Notes: generated by a model from the letters alone, not told the origin. Counted from the first letter of the stretch, positions 1 through 6,603 are shown. The stretch: 12,802 nucleotides of DNA from DASRRB01 sp036732755 (GCA_036732755.1 DAINBU010000130.1:1-12802), one strand, 5' to 3'. A program made the numbers and translations.

Positions 1-333
1 CTGCTCGCGGAGTGGCTCCTGCCCGTCGTCGGGCTCAAGCTCGAGCCGGGGGCGGCGTTCACGTTCAAGACGCAGCCCTACCCCGGTTGGGACGGCATCG
101 TGAACTGCCGGATCCTCGAGGCCGAGGCGCCTCGGAGGCTCCGCTACGCGTGGGTCGTCGGCGACATGGACACCGTCGTGACCTTCACGCTCACGCCGAC
201 CGCGTCGGGCACGCGTCTGTCCCTCGTGCAGTCGGGCTTCAAGCCGGACCAGAAGCAGAACTTCGGTGGTGCGCGCTACGGCTGGCGAATGATGGGCGAG
301 AAGCTCGTCGACCTGCTCGCGAGGAACGCATGA
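1..333 (+). CDS. SRPBCC / AHSA1-domain protein, C-terminal part (5' end outside window)
   Basis: The frame is open from base 1 to a TGA at 331-333, giving the last 110 residues of the protein. The text PGWDGIVNCRILEAEAP, then RRLRYAWVVGD, then VVTFTLTPTASGTRLSLVQSGF is typical of the C-terminal half of AHSA1-like START/SRPBCC domains: beta strands ending in a T-x-L-x-L-x-x-x-G-F strand, then a final amphipathic helix (GWRMMGEKLVDLLARN). Family members bind small hydrophobic ligands or act as Hsp90-ATPase-activator-like folds; the ligand cannot be told here. They often sit next to an ArsR regulator, which would lie upstream of the window. A GTG at 100 could be called as a start, but the family domain clearly extends upstream of it. 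It is followed by a hairpin terminator candidate. Confidence 0.88.
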   Translation: MLAEWLLPVVGLKLEPGAAFTFKTQPYPGWDGIVNCRILEAEAPRRLRYAWVVGDMDTVVTFTLTPTASGTRLSLVQSGFKPDQKQNFGGARYGWRMMGEKLVDLLARNA

Positions 334-335
334 GC

Positions 336-367
336 AGGAGTTCCCGATCCGCTTCGGGCTCCTCTTT
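336..367 (+). terminator. Bulged hairpin with short T run, probable intrinsic terminator
   Basis: AGGAG (336-340) pairs with CTCCT (359-363), and after a TT bulge CCCGA (343-347) pairs with TCGGG (354-358), around a six-base loop. CTTT follows. It begins three bases after the AHSA1 stop and ends just before the GGAGAAG Shine-Dalgarno of the next gene. That placement fits transcription termination or attenuation between the two genes. The T run is short, so strength is uncertain. Confidence 0.5.
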
Positions 368-380
368 GGAGAAGTAGACC

Positions 381-608
381 GTGAACGGCAACCATTGGAT
401 CCGGCAGACCCACCGCTGGCTCGCCATCGCATTCACGGTGACCGTCATCGTCACCATGATCGCCTTGCAACAGAAGGAGCCGGTCGTCTGGATGAGCTAT
501 CTGCCGTTGCTTCCGCTCGCATTCCTCGAGTTCACCGGTCTGTATATTCTCCTCCAGCCGCTGATCGCCAAATGGCGCAGCGGGCGACGCACGGAAGGCC
601 TGGAGTGA
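381..608 (+). CDS. Small two-helix membrane protein of unknown function
   Basis: The protein has 75 residues. The GTG start is supported by GGAGAAG at 368-374, six bases upstream. There are two hydrophobic segments, about residues 12-28 (WLAIAFTVTVIVTMIAL) and 38-60 (MSYLPLLPLAFLEFTGLYILLQP), separated by a short polar stretch. The C-terminal tail is basic (KWRSGRRTEG), which suggests both ends face the cytoplasm. No family is recognised. The stop lies five bases before the ATG of the DUF1801 gene (GTG 605 would overlap the stop), so the two are probably translated from one transcript. Small membrane proteins of this shape occur beside SRPBCC and DUF1801 genes, but no function can be inferred. 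Confidence 0.72.
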   Translation: MNGNHWIRQTHRWLAIAFTVTVIVTMIALQQKEPVVWMSYLPLLPLAFLEFTGLYILLQPLIAKWRSGRRTEGLE

Positions 609-613
609 ATCCC

Positions 614-1084
614 ATGGCCGGCAAGATGCCCAGGAAGTCGGCGCAGGTCGCGAAGAAGGCCGGCGGCAGACGCGTCGCTGCGAAGCCGACGCTCCTCTCC
701 GGCGACAACCCCCAGATCAAGATGGGCGACGGCGACGCCCCCGTGCAGGCCTACATCGCGGCGGTGCCGGGTTGGAAACGCGACGTCGTGCGCCGCGTCG
801 ACGCGCTCATCGTGCGCACCGTCCCCGGCGTGCGCAAAGCCATCAAATGGAACTCGCCCTTCTACGGAATCGAAGGCGAGGGTTGGTTCCTCACCCTCCA
901 TTGCTTCACGAAGTACGTGAAGGTGGCCTTCGTCCGCGGCACGTCGCTGCAACCTCTCCCCCCCGGTGATTCCAAGGTCCCGGGCACGCGCTACCTCGAC
1001 CTCCACGAAAACGAGCCGATCGACGAGAAGCTCGTGGGGAGCTGGATCCTGCAGGCATCGGAGCTGCCCGGCTGGGTCCCGTAG
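614..1084 (+). CDS. DUF1801 domain-containing protein
   Basis: The protein has 156 residues. ATG 614 is chosen because GGAG at 602-605 lies eight bases upstream; GTG 605, overlapping the preceding stop, is possible and adds three residues. Residues 1-38 are a basic, low-complexity lead (KMPRKSAQVAKKAGGRRVAAKP). The DUF1801 fold follows: VQAYIAAVPGWKRDVVRRVDALI, then VPGVRKAIKWNSPFYG, then GWFLTLHCFTKYVKVAFVRG, ending LPGWVP. These blocks are diagnostic for the YdhG-like DUF1801 (PF08818) family. The biochemical role is not established; members are small soluble cytosolic proteins. It faces another DUF1801 gene with only 13 bases between the stop codons. Confidence 0.9.
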   Translation: MAGKMPRKSAQVAKKAGGRRVAAKPTLLSGDNPQIKMGDGDAPVQAYIAAVPGWKRDVVRRVDALIVRTVPGVRKAIKWNSPFYGIEGEGWFLTLHCFTKYVKVAFVRGTSLQPLPPGDSKVPGTRYLDLHENEPIDEKLVGSWILQASELPGWVP

Positions 1085-1097
1085 CTCAGCGACGCAG

Positions 1098-1532
1098 CTA
1101 ATCGGCCCGCTTGCCGCTCCCTCGTCGGGGCTTCGGTTTGCTCTTGCCCTCGAGATTGTGCGCCGCGGCAGCGCGCACGAGGTCCTTCAAGGCCGCCTCG
1201 TCGATCTTGTCGCCTTCGTGGATGTCGATGGCGCGCCGGGTGTTCCCGTCGAGGCTCGAGTTGAACAGTCGCGAAGGGTCGCGCAAGGACGCCCCTCTGG
1301 CGAACGTCAGCTTCACGACGGCCTTGTAGGTTTCGCCGGTGCAGAGGATGCCGCCGTGGGACCAGACGGGCGTCCCCATCCATTTCCACTCTTCGACGAC
1401 CTCCGGGTCCGCCTCTTTGATGAAGCGGCGCACCTCTCCGAGCGTCGTTCCTCGCCAGTCGCCCAGCTCTTCGATCCTGCGGTCGATCTTCTCGGAAGCG
1501 CCTTCCCGGTCTTTCGATCCTGGATTCGTCAT
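1098..1532 (-). CDS. DUF1801 domain-containing protein, convergent paralogue
   Basis: The protein has 144 residues. The start at 1532 is chosen because GGGGGAG lies eight bases upstream on the minus strand and the family match begins there; the open frame extends upstream to 1823 without family-like sequence. Recognisable blocks are RIEELGDWRGTTLGEVRRFI, EADPEVVEEWKWMGTPVWSHGGI, CTGETYKAVVKLTFARGASL and NTRRAIDIHEGDKIDEAALK, which match the subgroup of DUF1801 proteins containing EEWKW and ETYKAVVK motifs. The C-terminal tail (GKSKPKPRRGSGKRAD) is strongly basic. It is only distantly similar to its convergent neighbour at 614-1084, so a recent tandem duplication is unlikely. The molecular function is unknown. 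Confidence 0.9.
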   Translation of the reverse strand: MTNPGSKDREGASEKIDRRIEELGDWRGTTLGEVRRFIKEADPEVVEEWKWMGTPVWSHGGILCTGETYKAVVKLTFARGASLRDPSRLFNSSLDGNTRRAIDIHEGDKIDEAALKDLVRAAAAHNLEGKSKPKPRRGSGKRAD

Positions 1533-1706
1533 CGAGCGAACTCCCCCATCATGCGTGGCCGAGAACTGCATCTCCGAGGCGAATCGCTCGAGCGGATCCG
1601 AAGCTAGGGTCGCGACTGCCTGGCCGCAAGTTCGACCCGCAATGGCTGAACGCGCGTACGTTGCATCCGGTATCCCGCGGCCTCGTCCAGGTTCCAATCG
1701 GAGCGC

Positions 1707-2524
1707 ATGCCGCTGCTCGTCGCGACGATCGTCTCGTGCGCCTGGATCTTGGAGCCTATCCCAGTAGGCCTCCCGTCGCCGTTCGGGCGGCGGACCCGCA
1801 TCCGCTTCGTTGCGCCTCCTCACCGAATCTCTCCGTTGATTCGCCTCGTCGGCGCGCCTCGCGTCTGCGGGTCCGGCGCTCCGAACGACTCGGTCCGGCC
1901 TACTGGGATAGGCTCTTGGTCGCCGCCCGGGATTCTGCCGCCGGTACCGCCGTCGACGCGAAGCTCGTGCAGAAGATCACCGCCGAGGCGGCGTCGGCGA
2001 TTCGAAAGGGCCCCGTCGCGGGAATCGCGGTCGGCGTGCTGCGCGCCGGCGCGACCCTCTTCTGCGGCGGCTTCGGCCTTGCCGATCTCGAGAACGAGGT
2101 GCCGGTCACCGAGCGGACGTTCTTCCGCCTGGGTTCGGTGACGAAGCAATTCACCGCGGCCGCGCTGCTCCAGCAGGTCGAGGACGGGAAGCTCGCGCTC
2201 GACGACCGGCTGTCGCGCCACCTGCCTCAGGTCCGCGCGCCCGGCGGCGACCCCACGCTGCTGCATCTCCTGAATCACACGTCGGGCGTCAAGAGCATCA
2301 CGAGCCTCCCCGACTTCCGGCTGAAGTGCGCCGCCGTCCAGTCCGCGCCGGACGTCCTGAAGATGATCGACGGGCTCCCAGCCGACTTCGCGCCCGGCGA
2401 CGGCTTCGAATACAACAATCCGGCGTTCGTCCTCGCCGGCGAGATCGCCGCACGCACCTCCGGAGGCGACTCTGCAGCGCTGATCGAGCAGCGCATCTTC
2501 GCGCCGCTCGAGCGGAGCCGATGA
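1707..2524 (+). pseudogene. Serine hydrolase (class C beta-lactamase-like), N-terminal part, interrupted by a MITE-like insertion
   Basis: The segment from 1920 to 2524 encodes the front of a beta-lactamase/penicillin-binding-protein-like serine hydrolase. It contains VAGIAVGVLRAG, FGLADLENEVPVTERTFFRLG, the nucleophile motif SVTK (SxxK), LLNHTSGV and the second motif YNN (YxN). The true start appears to be ATG 1707, which begins MPLLVATIVSCAWIL, a hydrophobic leader. At 1753-1914 a 162-bp element splits the leader. Deleting the element plus one copy of its 5-bp duplication joins G1752 to T1920 in frame and gives ...WILVAARDSAAG, a plausible signal peptide leading into the mature domain. As it stands the insertion shifts the frame. 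The frame then ends at TGA 2522-2524 just after IFAPLERSR, before the third catalytic motif. GGAG at 1700-1703 is rather close to ATG 1707. I consider it a decayed gene; the family is sure, the lesion history is inference. Confidence 0.85.
1753..1914. mobile_element. 162-bp MITE-like element with perfect 18-bp terminal inverted repeats and CTTGG target duplication
   Basis: The left end AGCCTATCCCAGTAGGCC (1753-1770) is the exact reverse complement of 1897-1914. The arms continue imperfectly inward to about 48 bases each (1753-1800 and 1866-1914), sharing CGTTCGG and CGGACCCGCA blocks with one gap. The pentamer CTTGG flanks both outer edges (1748-1752 and 1915-1919), as expected for a target-site duplication. 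The element contains no plausible gene, only a 65-base centre (1801-1865), so it would need a transposase acting in trans. It sits inside the signal-peptide codons of a serine hydrolase, and removing it with one CTTGG copy restores that frame. I do not recognise the family. The end could also be drawn one base further out, with a 3-bp TTG duplication. Confidence 0.85.
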
Positions 2525-3234
2525 ACATGGAGGTGCCGCGCGGCGCCGGCGGGCTCGGCTCGACCGCGCACGACCTGCTCCTCTGGGCGCGCGCGCTGCC
2601 TGCGCTCGAGGTCGTCGGCGACGAGAGCTTCGCGCGGATGACCGCGCCGACGCAGCTCGGGGACGACGTCGTCGAATACGGACTCGGGCTGCAGCGGGGC
2701 CACCACGGCGCCGTCCCCTGGTACGGCCACGGCGGCAAGATCGACGGCTTCAACATCTGGATCGAGTGGCTTCCCGAGCAGGACGCCGCGCTCGTCGTGC
2801 TCGTCAACACCGAAGGCAGCCACGCGCAGCGGCTCCGGGAGCAGCTGGTGCCGTACCTGGTGCCGGATGCGAAAGCCGCGGTCGCCGCGAACGGCGCTGC
2901 ACCCGGCGCGGCGAAGGGCGGCGGCACGGCGGCGTCCCTCGACGCCACGCGCGCCGCGCAATGCCTCGGCCGCTACGTCGGCGGCGAGACCGTCGTGACG
3001 ATCGCGCGCGCGTCGGGTGGATCGGACACGTCGGAGCCCGCGCGCCTCACCGCGCAGCTCGGCGGCCAGTCGCCGGTGCCACTGCGCTTCCGCGGCGAAC
3101 GCAACGGTCGGCTCGATTTCGAGATCGAGCCCGATCCGACGCAACACCTTCTGTTCGAACCGGAGGCGAGTCCATCGCGCGCGACGATGACCCGCCCCCT
3201 CGGACTGCGCCGCCTGCTTCGCGCGGAGAAGTGA
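2521..3234 (+). pseudogene. Serine hydrolase (class C beta-lactamase-like), C-terminal part, out of frame with the N-terminal part
   Basis: This frame continues the same enzyme: EVPRGAGGLGSTAHDLLLWARAL, then ATGMW-equivalent family text EYGLGLQRGHHG, then the third active-site motif in YGHGGKIDGF (HxG, here HGG), then ALVVLVNTEG. After about residue 150 comes a separate domain (CLGRYVGGETVVTIARA, LTAQLGGQSPVPLRF) resembling the DUF3471-type beta domain often found at the C terminus of these hydrolases. The ATG at 2521 overlaps the TGA of the upstream half (ATGA). GGAG at 2514-2517 lies nine bases before a second in-frame ATG at 2527, so separate translation is conceivable. Intact relatives have roughly 30 more residues between the IFxPLG and xMEVP-type blocks, so a deletion, not a single-base slip, best explains the join. 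The piece lacks SxxK and YxN and cannot be active alone. It ends eight bases before the convergent neighbour's stop. Confidence 0.82.
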
Positions 3235-3242
3235 CCGCGGCG

Positions 3243-5057
3243 CTACTTGCCGTCGCTGACGGCGTATCCGAGCCGTTTCAGGTGCTCGCGCGACTCCGCG
3301 TCGATCTCGTCCGCGCCGTGCGGTCGCGCCAGCGCCATCTCGAGGCAGCGGCGCCACACCTCCTGCAGGGGGCCGCCGGCGATCCGTTCCAGGATCGTGT
3401 GCTGTTCGGCGCGCGTCTCCTCTTCGCGCCCCGCGAGATCCTCGCGCTCGCCGCTCTTCGTCATGTCGTAGAGCCAGTCCTGGCCCGTCGACGAGGCGAC
3501 GAGCTTGTAATGGCGGCCGCGAACCGCCATCAGGAGCCGGTCGAGCACCGACGCGTCGAAGTCGGGATACGAGGTCTTGAGGTAGTGCATCATGTAGACC
3601 GGCCGCGAATACGCGGCGAGGCCGGCGGACCGCGGACGCGACGCGAGCAGCGAGCGTCCGTTCCGGCTGGCCGGCTCGGGCTCGTCCGCCCCCTCTTCCG
3701 AGGATCCGGGGGAGTTCGACGCGAGCTCGAGGATCGTCGGATGGAGGTCGTGCAGGCAGACCAGGTCGTCGCGCCGCGTCCCCGCGAAACGCCCACCAGG
3801 GAACTGGACGATCAGGGGGATGCGCAGCATCTCCTCGCGCAGGTCGAAGCCGGAGCCGAGGAGGCGGTCCTCGCCGAGACCGGCGCCGTGATCGGAGGTC
3901 ACGGCGACGAACGCGTCCTTCATGCGGCCGCGGCGTTCGAGCTCGTCGAAGAGCGCGCCGACGTAGCCGTCCATGTAGGCCACCTCCCCGACGTTGAGGC
4001 CGCGCAGGACGCGGCGCTCCGCCTCGTTGAGCACCTCCTTGCCCGCGAAGATCGCCGCCCAGTGCTTCGGCACCTTCGCCGGATCGATCCCCTGCGCGAT
4101 CAGCTCCGGAGGGACGTACTTCAGCCGATGGGACGGCGGCGCCCAGTACGGCGGATGGGCGTCGATGAGATTCACGAACAGGAAGAGCGGCTGGTCGGAA
4201 TCCATCCGCGCGAGCAGATGCTGCGCGATGGCGTCCATCAGGCGCGCGCCCTTGTCCGCGCGCGGATCCTCGACGTCGAGCCGGCCTTCCCGCTCGAAGC
4301 GGCCGAGCGCCCGGAACCACAGCGGCACGAACGGGTTGTCGTTCATGCGCCAGAGCTCGACGTAGGAGTCGAAGCCCTGCGCGAATCCGCGCGACGCGCC
4401 GAGCCACGGATTCGCGACGATGGCGACCGTCTGGTAGCCGCGATCGCGCAGCGACTCCGCGAGCGTCTCGACGTCGTCCGCGATCCGCGGCGACTCCTCC
4501 GTCGCCCCGTGGTCGAGCGGAGAGAGGCCGGTGAAGAGCGACGCGTGCGACGGGACCGTCCACGGCGCCGGCGCGATCGCCTCGCGGAAGAGGACGCTGC
4601 GGGAGGCGAACTCCTTGAGGCGCGGCGCCCAGTCGGCGATCTCGCCCTTCTCGTCGCTGACGATGTCGGCGCGCACCGCGTCATAGATGATGACGACGAC
4701 GTCGGGCGGCCGCGGTCCGCGCGGGACGGGGCGCCGCGGCAGCGCGACGGGATCGTTCGCCTCGAGGACGAGCGCGAATGCCGCGGTGGCCGCAGCCACC
4801 AGGACGCCGGTGGCGGCGAACGCGATCCGCCGCGTTCGGGACCGGGCCGCGGCGACGTTCCGTCGCAGGACGAGCGCGAGGACGCCGCCCAACAGGGCGC
4901 CGAGCACGAGGCCCGCGGCGACGAGCAGCGGCAGGTCGAGCCAGCCGCGCCAGCCGTAGACGGAGAGCATGCCCTTCGTCGTCGCCGCACGGACCACCGC
5001 GGCGAGCGAACCGACGAAGGCGCCCAGGCAAGCACCGAGGATCACGATCCCGTTCAC
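3243..5057 (-). CDS. Membrane-anchored sulfatase/alkaline-phosphatase-superfamily hydrolase with Thr at the FGly position
   Basis: The protein has 604 residues. Three hydrophobic segments lie at about residues 3-23, 41-65 and 79-98, so the catalytic domain (from about 117) is probably held outside the inner membrane. Metal-site text is present: DVVVIIYDAVRAD (D126, D131) and VTSDHGAGLGED (D389, H390), plus DAHPPYW (H301) and LRIPLIVQFPGG, all typical of PF00884. The nucleophile segment reads APWTVPSHASLFTG. At the place where true sulfatases have Cys or Ser (C/S-x-P-S-R) this protein has Thr167 followed by P169-S170-H171, so formylglycine cannot form. By analogy with Thr-nucleophile members (LtaS-like, phosphoesterase-like), a phospho- or phosphoglycerol-type substrate is possible; this is inference. 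The GTG start at 5057 has GGAAGA five bases upstream. It is transcribed away from the selenoprotein gene and converges on the serine hydrolase remnant. Confidence 0.9.
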   Translation of the reverse strand: MNGIVILGACLGAFVGSLAAVVRAATTKGMLSVYGWRGWLDLPLLVAAGLVLGALLGGVLALVLRRNVAAARSRTRRIAFAATGVLVAAATAAFALVLEANDPVALPRRPVPRGPRPPDVVVIIYDAVRADIVSDEKGEIADWAPRLKEFASRSVLFREAIAPAPWTVPSHASLFTGLSPLDHGATEESPRIADDVETLAESLRDRGYQTVAIVANPWLGASRGFAQGFDSYVELWRMNDNPFVPLWFRALGRFEREGRLDVEDPRADKGARLMDAIAQHLLARMDSDQPLFLFVNLIDAHPPYWAPPSHRLKYVPPELIAQGIDPAKVPKHWAAIFAGKEVLNEAERRVLRGLNVGEVAYMDGYVGALFDELERRGRMKDAFVAVTSDHGAGLGEDRLLGSGFDLREEMLRIPLIVQFPGGRFAGTRRDDLVCLHDLHPTILELASNSPGSSEEGADEPEPASRNGRSLLASRPRSAGLAAYSRPVYMMHYLKTSYPDFDASVLDRLLMAVRGRHYKLVASSTGQDWLYDMTKSGEREDLAGREEETRAEQHTILERIAGGPLQEVWRRCLEMALARPHGADEIDAESREHLKRLGYAVSDGK

Positions 5058-5219
5058 GCCAGTCTTCCAACCACATCCAGTGCGAAGGTCAATCGAAGAA
5101 GGTGCAATCTAACCCGGGCTGTTCGTACCGACATTCGCGCCTGCAATTAGGTGTGGGACGGCTCGCCTCGGTATGACCGGCCGCGTCGGGAGCGCATAGC
5201 CCCGGATTTGGAGGCGTCG

Positions 5220-6419
5220 ATGCGCCGGAACATCGCCAGCAGCGTTCTTGCAATGGCGTGGCTGTCGACGACAGCCGTCGCCGCGCTCCAGGAGCAGGGG
5301 CCCACGGTCGCGGACCGGTTCAAGGCGCTCGTGCACGAATACGAGACGATCACGGGCGGGAGGGTCGACTCCGACGAAGAGCGGCTGAAGGTCATCGCCC
5401 GCGTGTTCCAGCGGCGGAGCGAGCTCGGACTGCAGCTCGTGGAGCTCGCGGAGAGCCACCCGAAGGATCCGCTCGCGATCGATGCGTTGATCCAGGCCGT
5501 CTGGCAGGTGAACACGAACCCGTGGCCGGTCGAAGTCGCCGGGCAGGATCCCGTCGCCGCGAAGGCGCTGGCGCTGCTCGAGCGCGACCACCTCCAGAGC
5601 GACCGGCTCGGACCGCTCTGCCAGCGGATCTCCCACGGCTTCCGCGAGGAGTACGAGAAGTTCCTGCGCGCCGCGGCGACGTCCGCTGCGCCGGCGGTCC
5701 GGGGCGTCGCGAGCTTCTCGCTGGCGTGCCTCCTCTCCAATCGCGCGCAGCGGCTCGACACGATCCGCGTGCAGCCGAAGCGCGTCGAGGACTTCGAGGG
5801 ACTCTTCGGGAGCGACTACATCCAGCGCCTGTTGAAGCAGGACTCCGAACGTGCGCTCGCGGAGGCGGAGGCGCTTCTCGAGAAGGTCGCCGCCAAGGAG
5901 CCCGACGCGGTGCTCCCGGAGGGAGGGACGATCGGGGAACGGGCTGCGTCCGAGCTGTTCGGGCTGCGGCACCTGCGCGTCGGGAAGGTCGCGCCCGAGA
6001 TCGAGGGCGAGGATCAGGACGGTCAACGCTTCAAGCTCAGCGACTACCGCGGCAAGGTCGTGCTGCTCGACTTCTGGCACCAGCAGTGACTGACCTGAAG
6101 GGCCCTCTGGCCCCACGAGCGGTCGCTCGTGAAGAACCTCGCTGGAGAACCGTTCGCCGTGCTCGGCGTCAACGTCAACGGCTACTCCGTCGCGCAGTTG
6201 AAGCAGGCGATGGAGAAGGAGCAGCTGACCTGGCGCTCGTTCGCCGACCCCGGCACGATCTGTCGCGGCGCGATCGCGATTCAATGGAATTTGACGGTGA
6301 CGCCGACCGTCTACGTGATCGACGCGAAAGGCGTGATCCGGCGCAAATGGCTCGGCGAATCGGATGGTGCGGCCGTCGACGCGGTCATCCACGAATTGAT
6401 CGCGGAAGCGAAGAAGTAG
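5220..6419 (+). CDS. Secreted TlpA/thioredoxin-like selenoprotein with a UxxU (Sec-Leu-Thr-Sec) active site
   Basis: One reading frame of 400 codons, interrupted only by TGA at 6087-6089 and 6096-6098, gives 399 residues with selenocysteine at 290 and 293. The start ATG 5220 follows GGAGG (5210-5214) by five bases. A signal peptide spans residues 1 to about 22 (MRRNIASSVLAMAWLSTTAVAA). Residues 30-250 are a helical region of unknown role. The redoxin domain starts at about 260: VGKVAPEIEGEDQDG, KLSDYRGKVVLLDFW, then HQQ-U-LT-U-RALWPHERSLV. Usual relatives read FWxxWCGPCR at that point, so both TGAs align with the two redox cysteines. The fold continues after them with AVLGVN, WRSFADPG, and TPTVYVID, whose Pro362 is the cis-proline. 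Frame is kept across both TGAs, which argues against decay. A probable SECIS follows the second TGA. Role (inference): periplasmic thiol/selenol reduction. Automatic gene callers will split it into 5220-6089 and 6129-6419. Confidence 0.87.
6100..6113 (+). other. First of two tandem hairpins after the selenocysteine codons
   Basis: GGGCC (6100-6104) pairs perfectly with GGCCC (6109-6113) around a CTCT loop. The loop starts 15 bases after the first TGA, but it has no leading G, so it is a poor SelB site on its own. It abuts the second hairpin without a gap, which would let the two stems stack. It may position the SECIS for the upstream TGA; this is inference. Confidence 0.5.
6114..6131 (+). promoter_or_regulatory. 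Bacterial SECIS candidate (7-bp stem, GGUC loop)
   Basis: CACGAGC (6114-6120) pairs perfectly with GCTCGTG (6125-6131) around a GGTC tetraloop (6121-6124). The loop begins 22 bases after the second TGA and 31 after the first. Bacterial SECIS elements lie inside the coding sequence shortly downstream of UGA and carry G/GU in the apical loop; the E. coli fdhF loop also contains GGUC. The same bases encode the conserved HERSLV helix of the redoxin. Confidence 0.75.
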
Positions 6420-6434
6420 TGAATGCAAGCGTCG

Positions 6435-6451
6435 CCGCGCCCGCGGCGCGG
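6435..6451 (+). terminator. GC-rich hairpin after the selenoprotein gene, probable terminator
   Basis: CCGCGCC (6435-6441) pairs with GGCGCGG (6445-6451) around a CGC loop, 15 bases after the TAG at 6417-6419, and is followed by GGTTTCCC. The stem is strong but the T run is only three bases. It would separate the selenoprotein from the small-protein operon beginning at 6604. Confidence 0.5.
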
Positions 6452-6603
6452 GGTTTCCCGCTTGGTCATCGCGCTGCGCGCCGCTAAATTGCTTGGGTCC
6501 TGACGTCGCGCGCCCATGAGTGCGTCCGAGGGCGCTCCGCCTCTTCCTGCCTGGCTCGCACGAAGGCTCGGATCGATGTCCTGGAGCCGCGAGGTGCCGC
6601 CGC

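Noticed and set aside
1082..1100. TAGCT/AGCTA inverted repeat spanning both DUF1801 stop codons, considered as a bidirectional terminator
   Set aside because: The stem is only five pairs with a nine-base loop and no T run on either strand; it may simply reflect two TAG stops facing each other.
1661..1919. N-terminal extension of the serine hydrolase reading through the inserted element
   Set aside because: The extension is in a different frame from the natural leader, Arg-rich, and partly encoded by the element's inverted repeats; it arises from the insertion.
2275..4563. 762-codon open frame on the minus strand
   Set aside because: It runs antisense through the serine hydrolase remnant and in another frame of the sulfatase-fold gene. 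Its composition is Arg/Ala/Gly-rich with no family motifs, a GC-driven shadow frame.
2766..5150. 794-codon plus-strand frame opposite the sulfatase-fold gene
   Set aside because: The minus-strand frame has clear metal-site motifs and membrane segments; this one is Arg-rich shadow text.
5058..5219. Promoters for the divergent sulfatase-fold and selenoprotein genes
   Set aside because: The 162-base gap surely holds them, but I could not find paired -35/-10 hexamers convincing enough to place.
6129..6419. Independent 96-residue gene starting at GTG 6129
   Set aside because: It begins in the middle of a redoxin domain, in the same frame as the upstream part, and GTG 6129 lies in the 3' arm of the SECIS hairpin. 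It is better read as the C-terminal part of the selenoprotein.
5220..6419. Redoxin gene as a nonsense-mutated pseudogene
   Set aside because: Both stops are TGA, both sit precisely on the catalytic Cys positions, no frameshift exists, and a hairpin with GGUC loop follows. Random decay would not give this combination.
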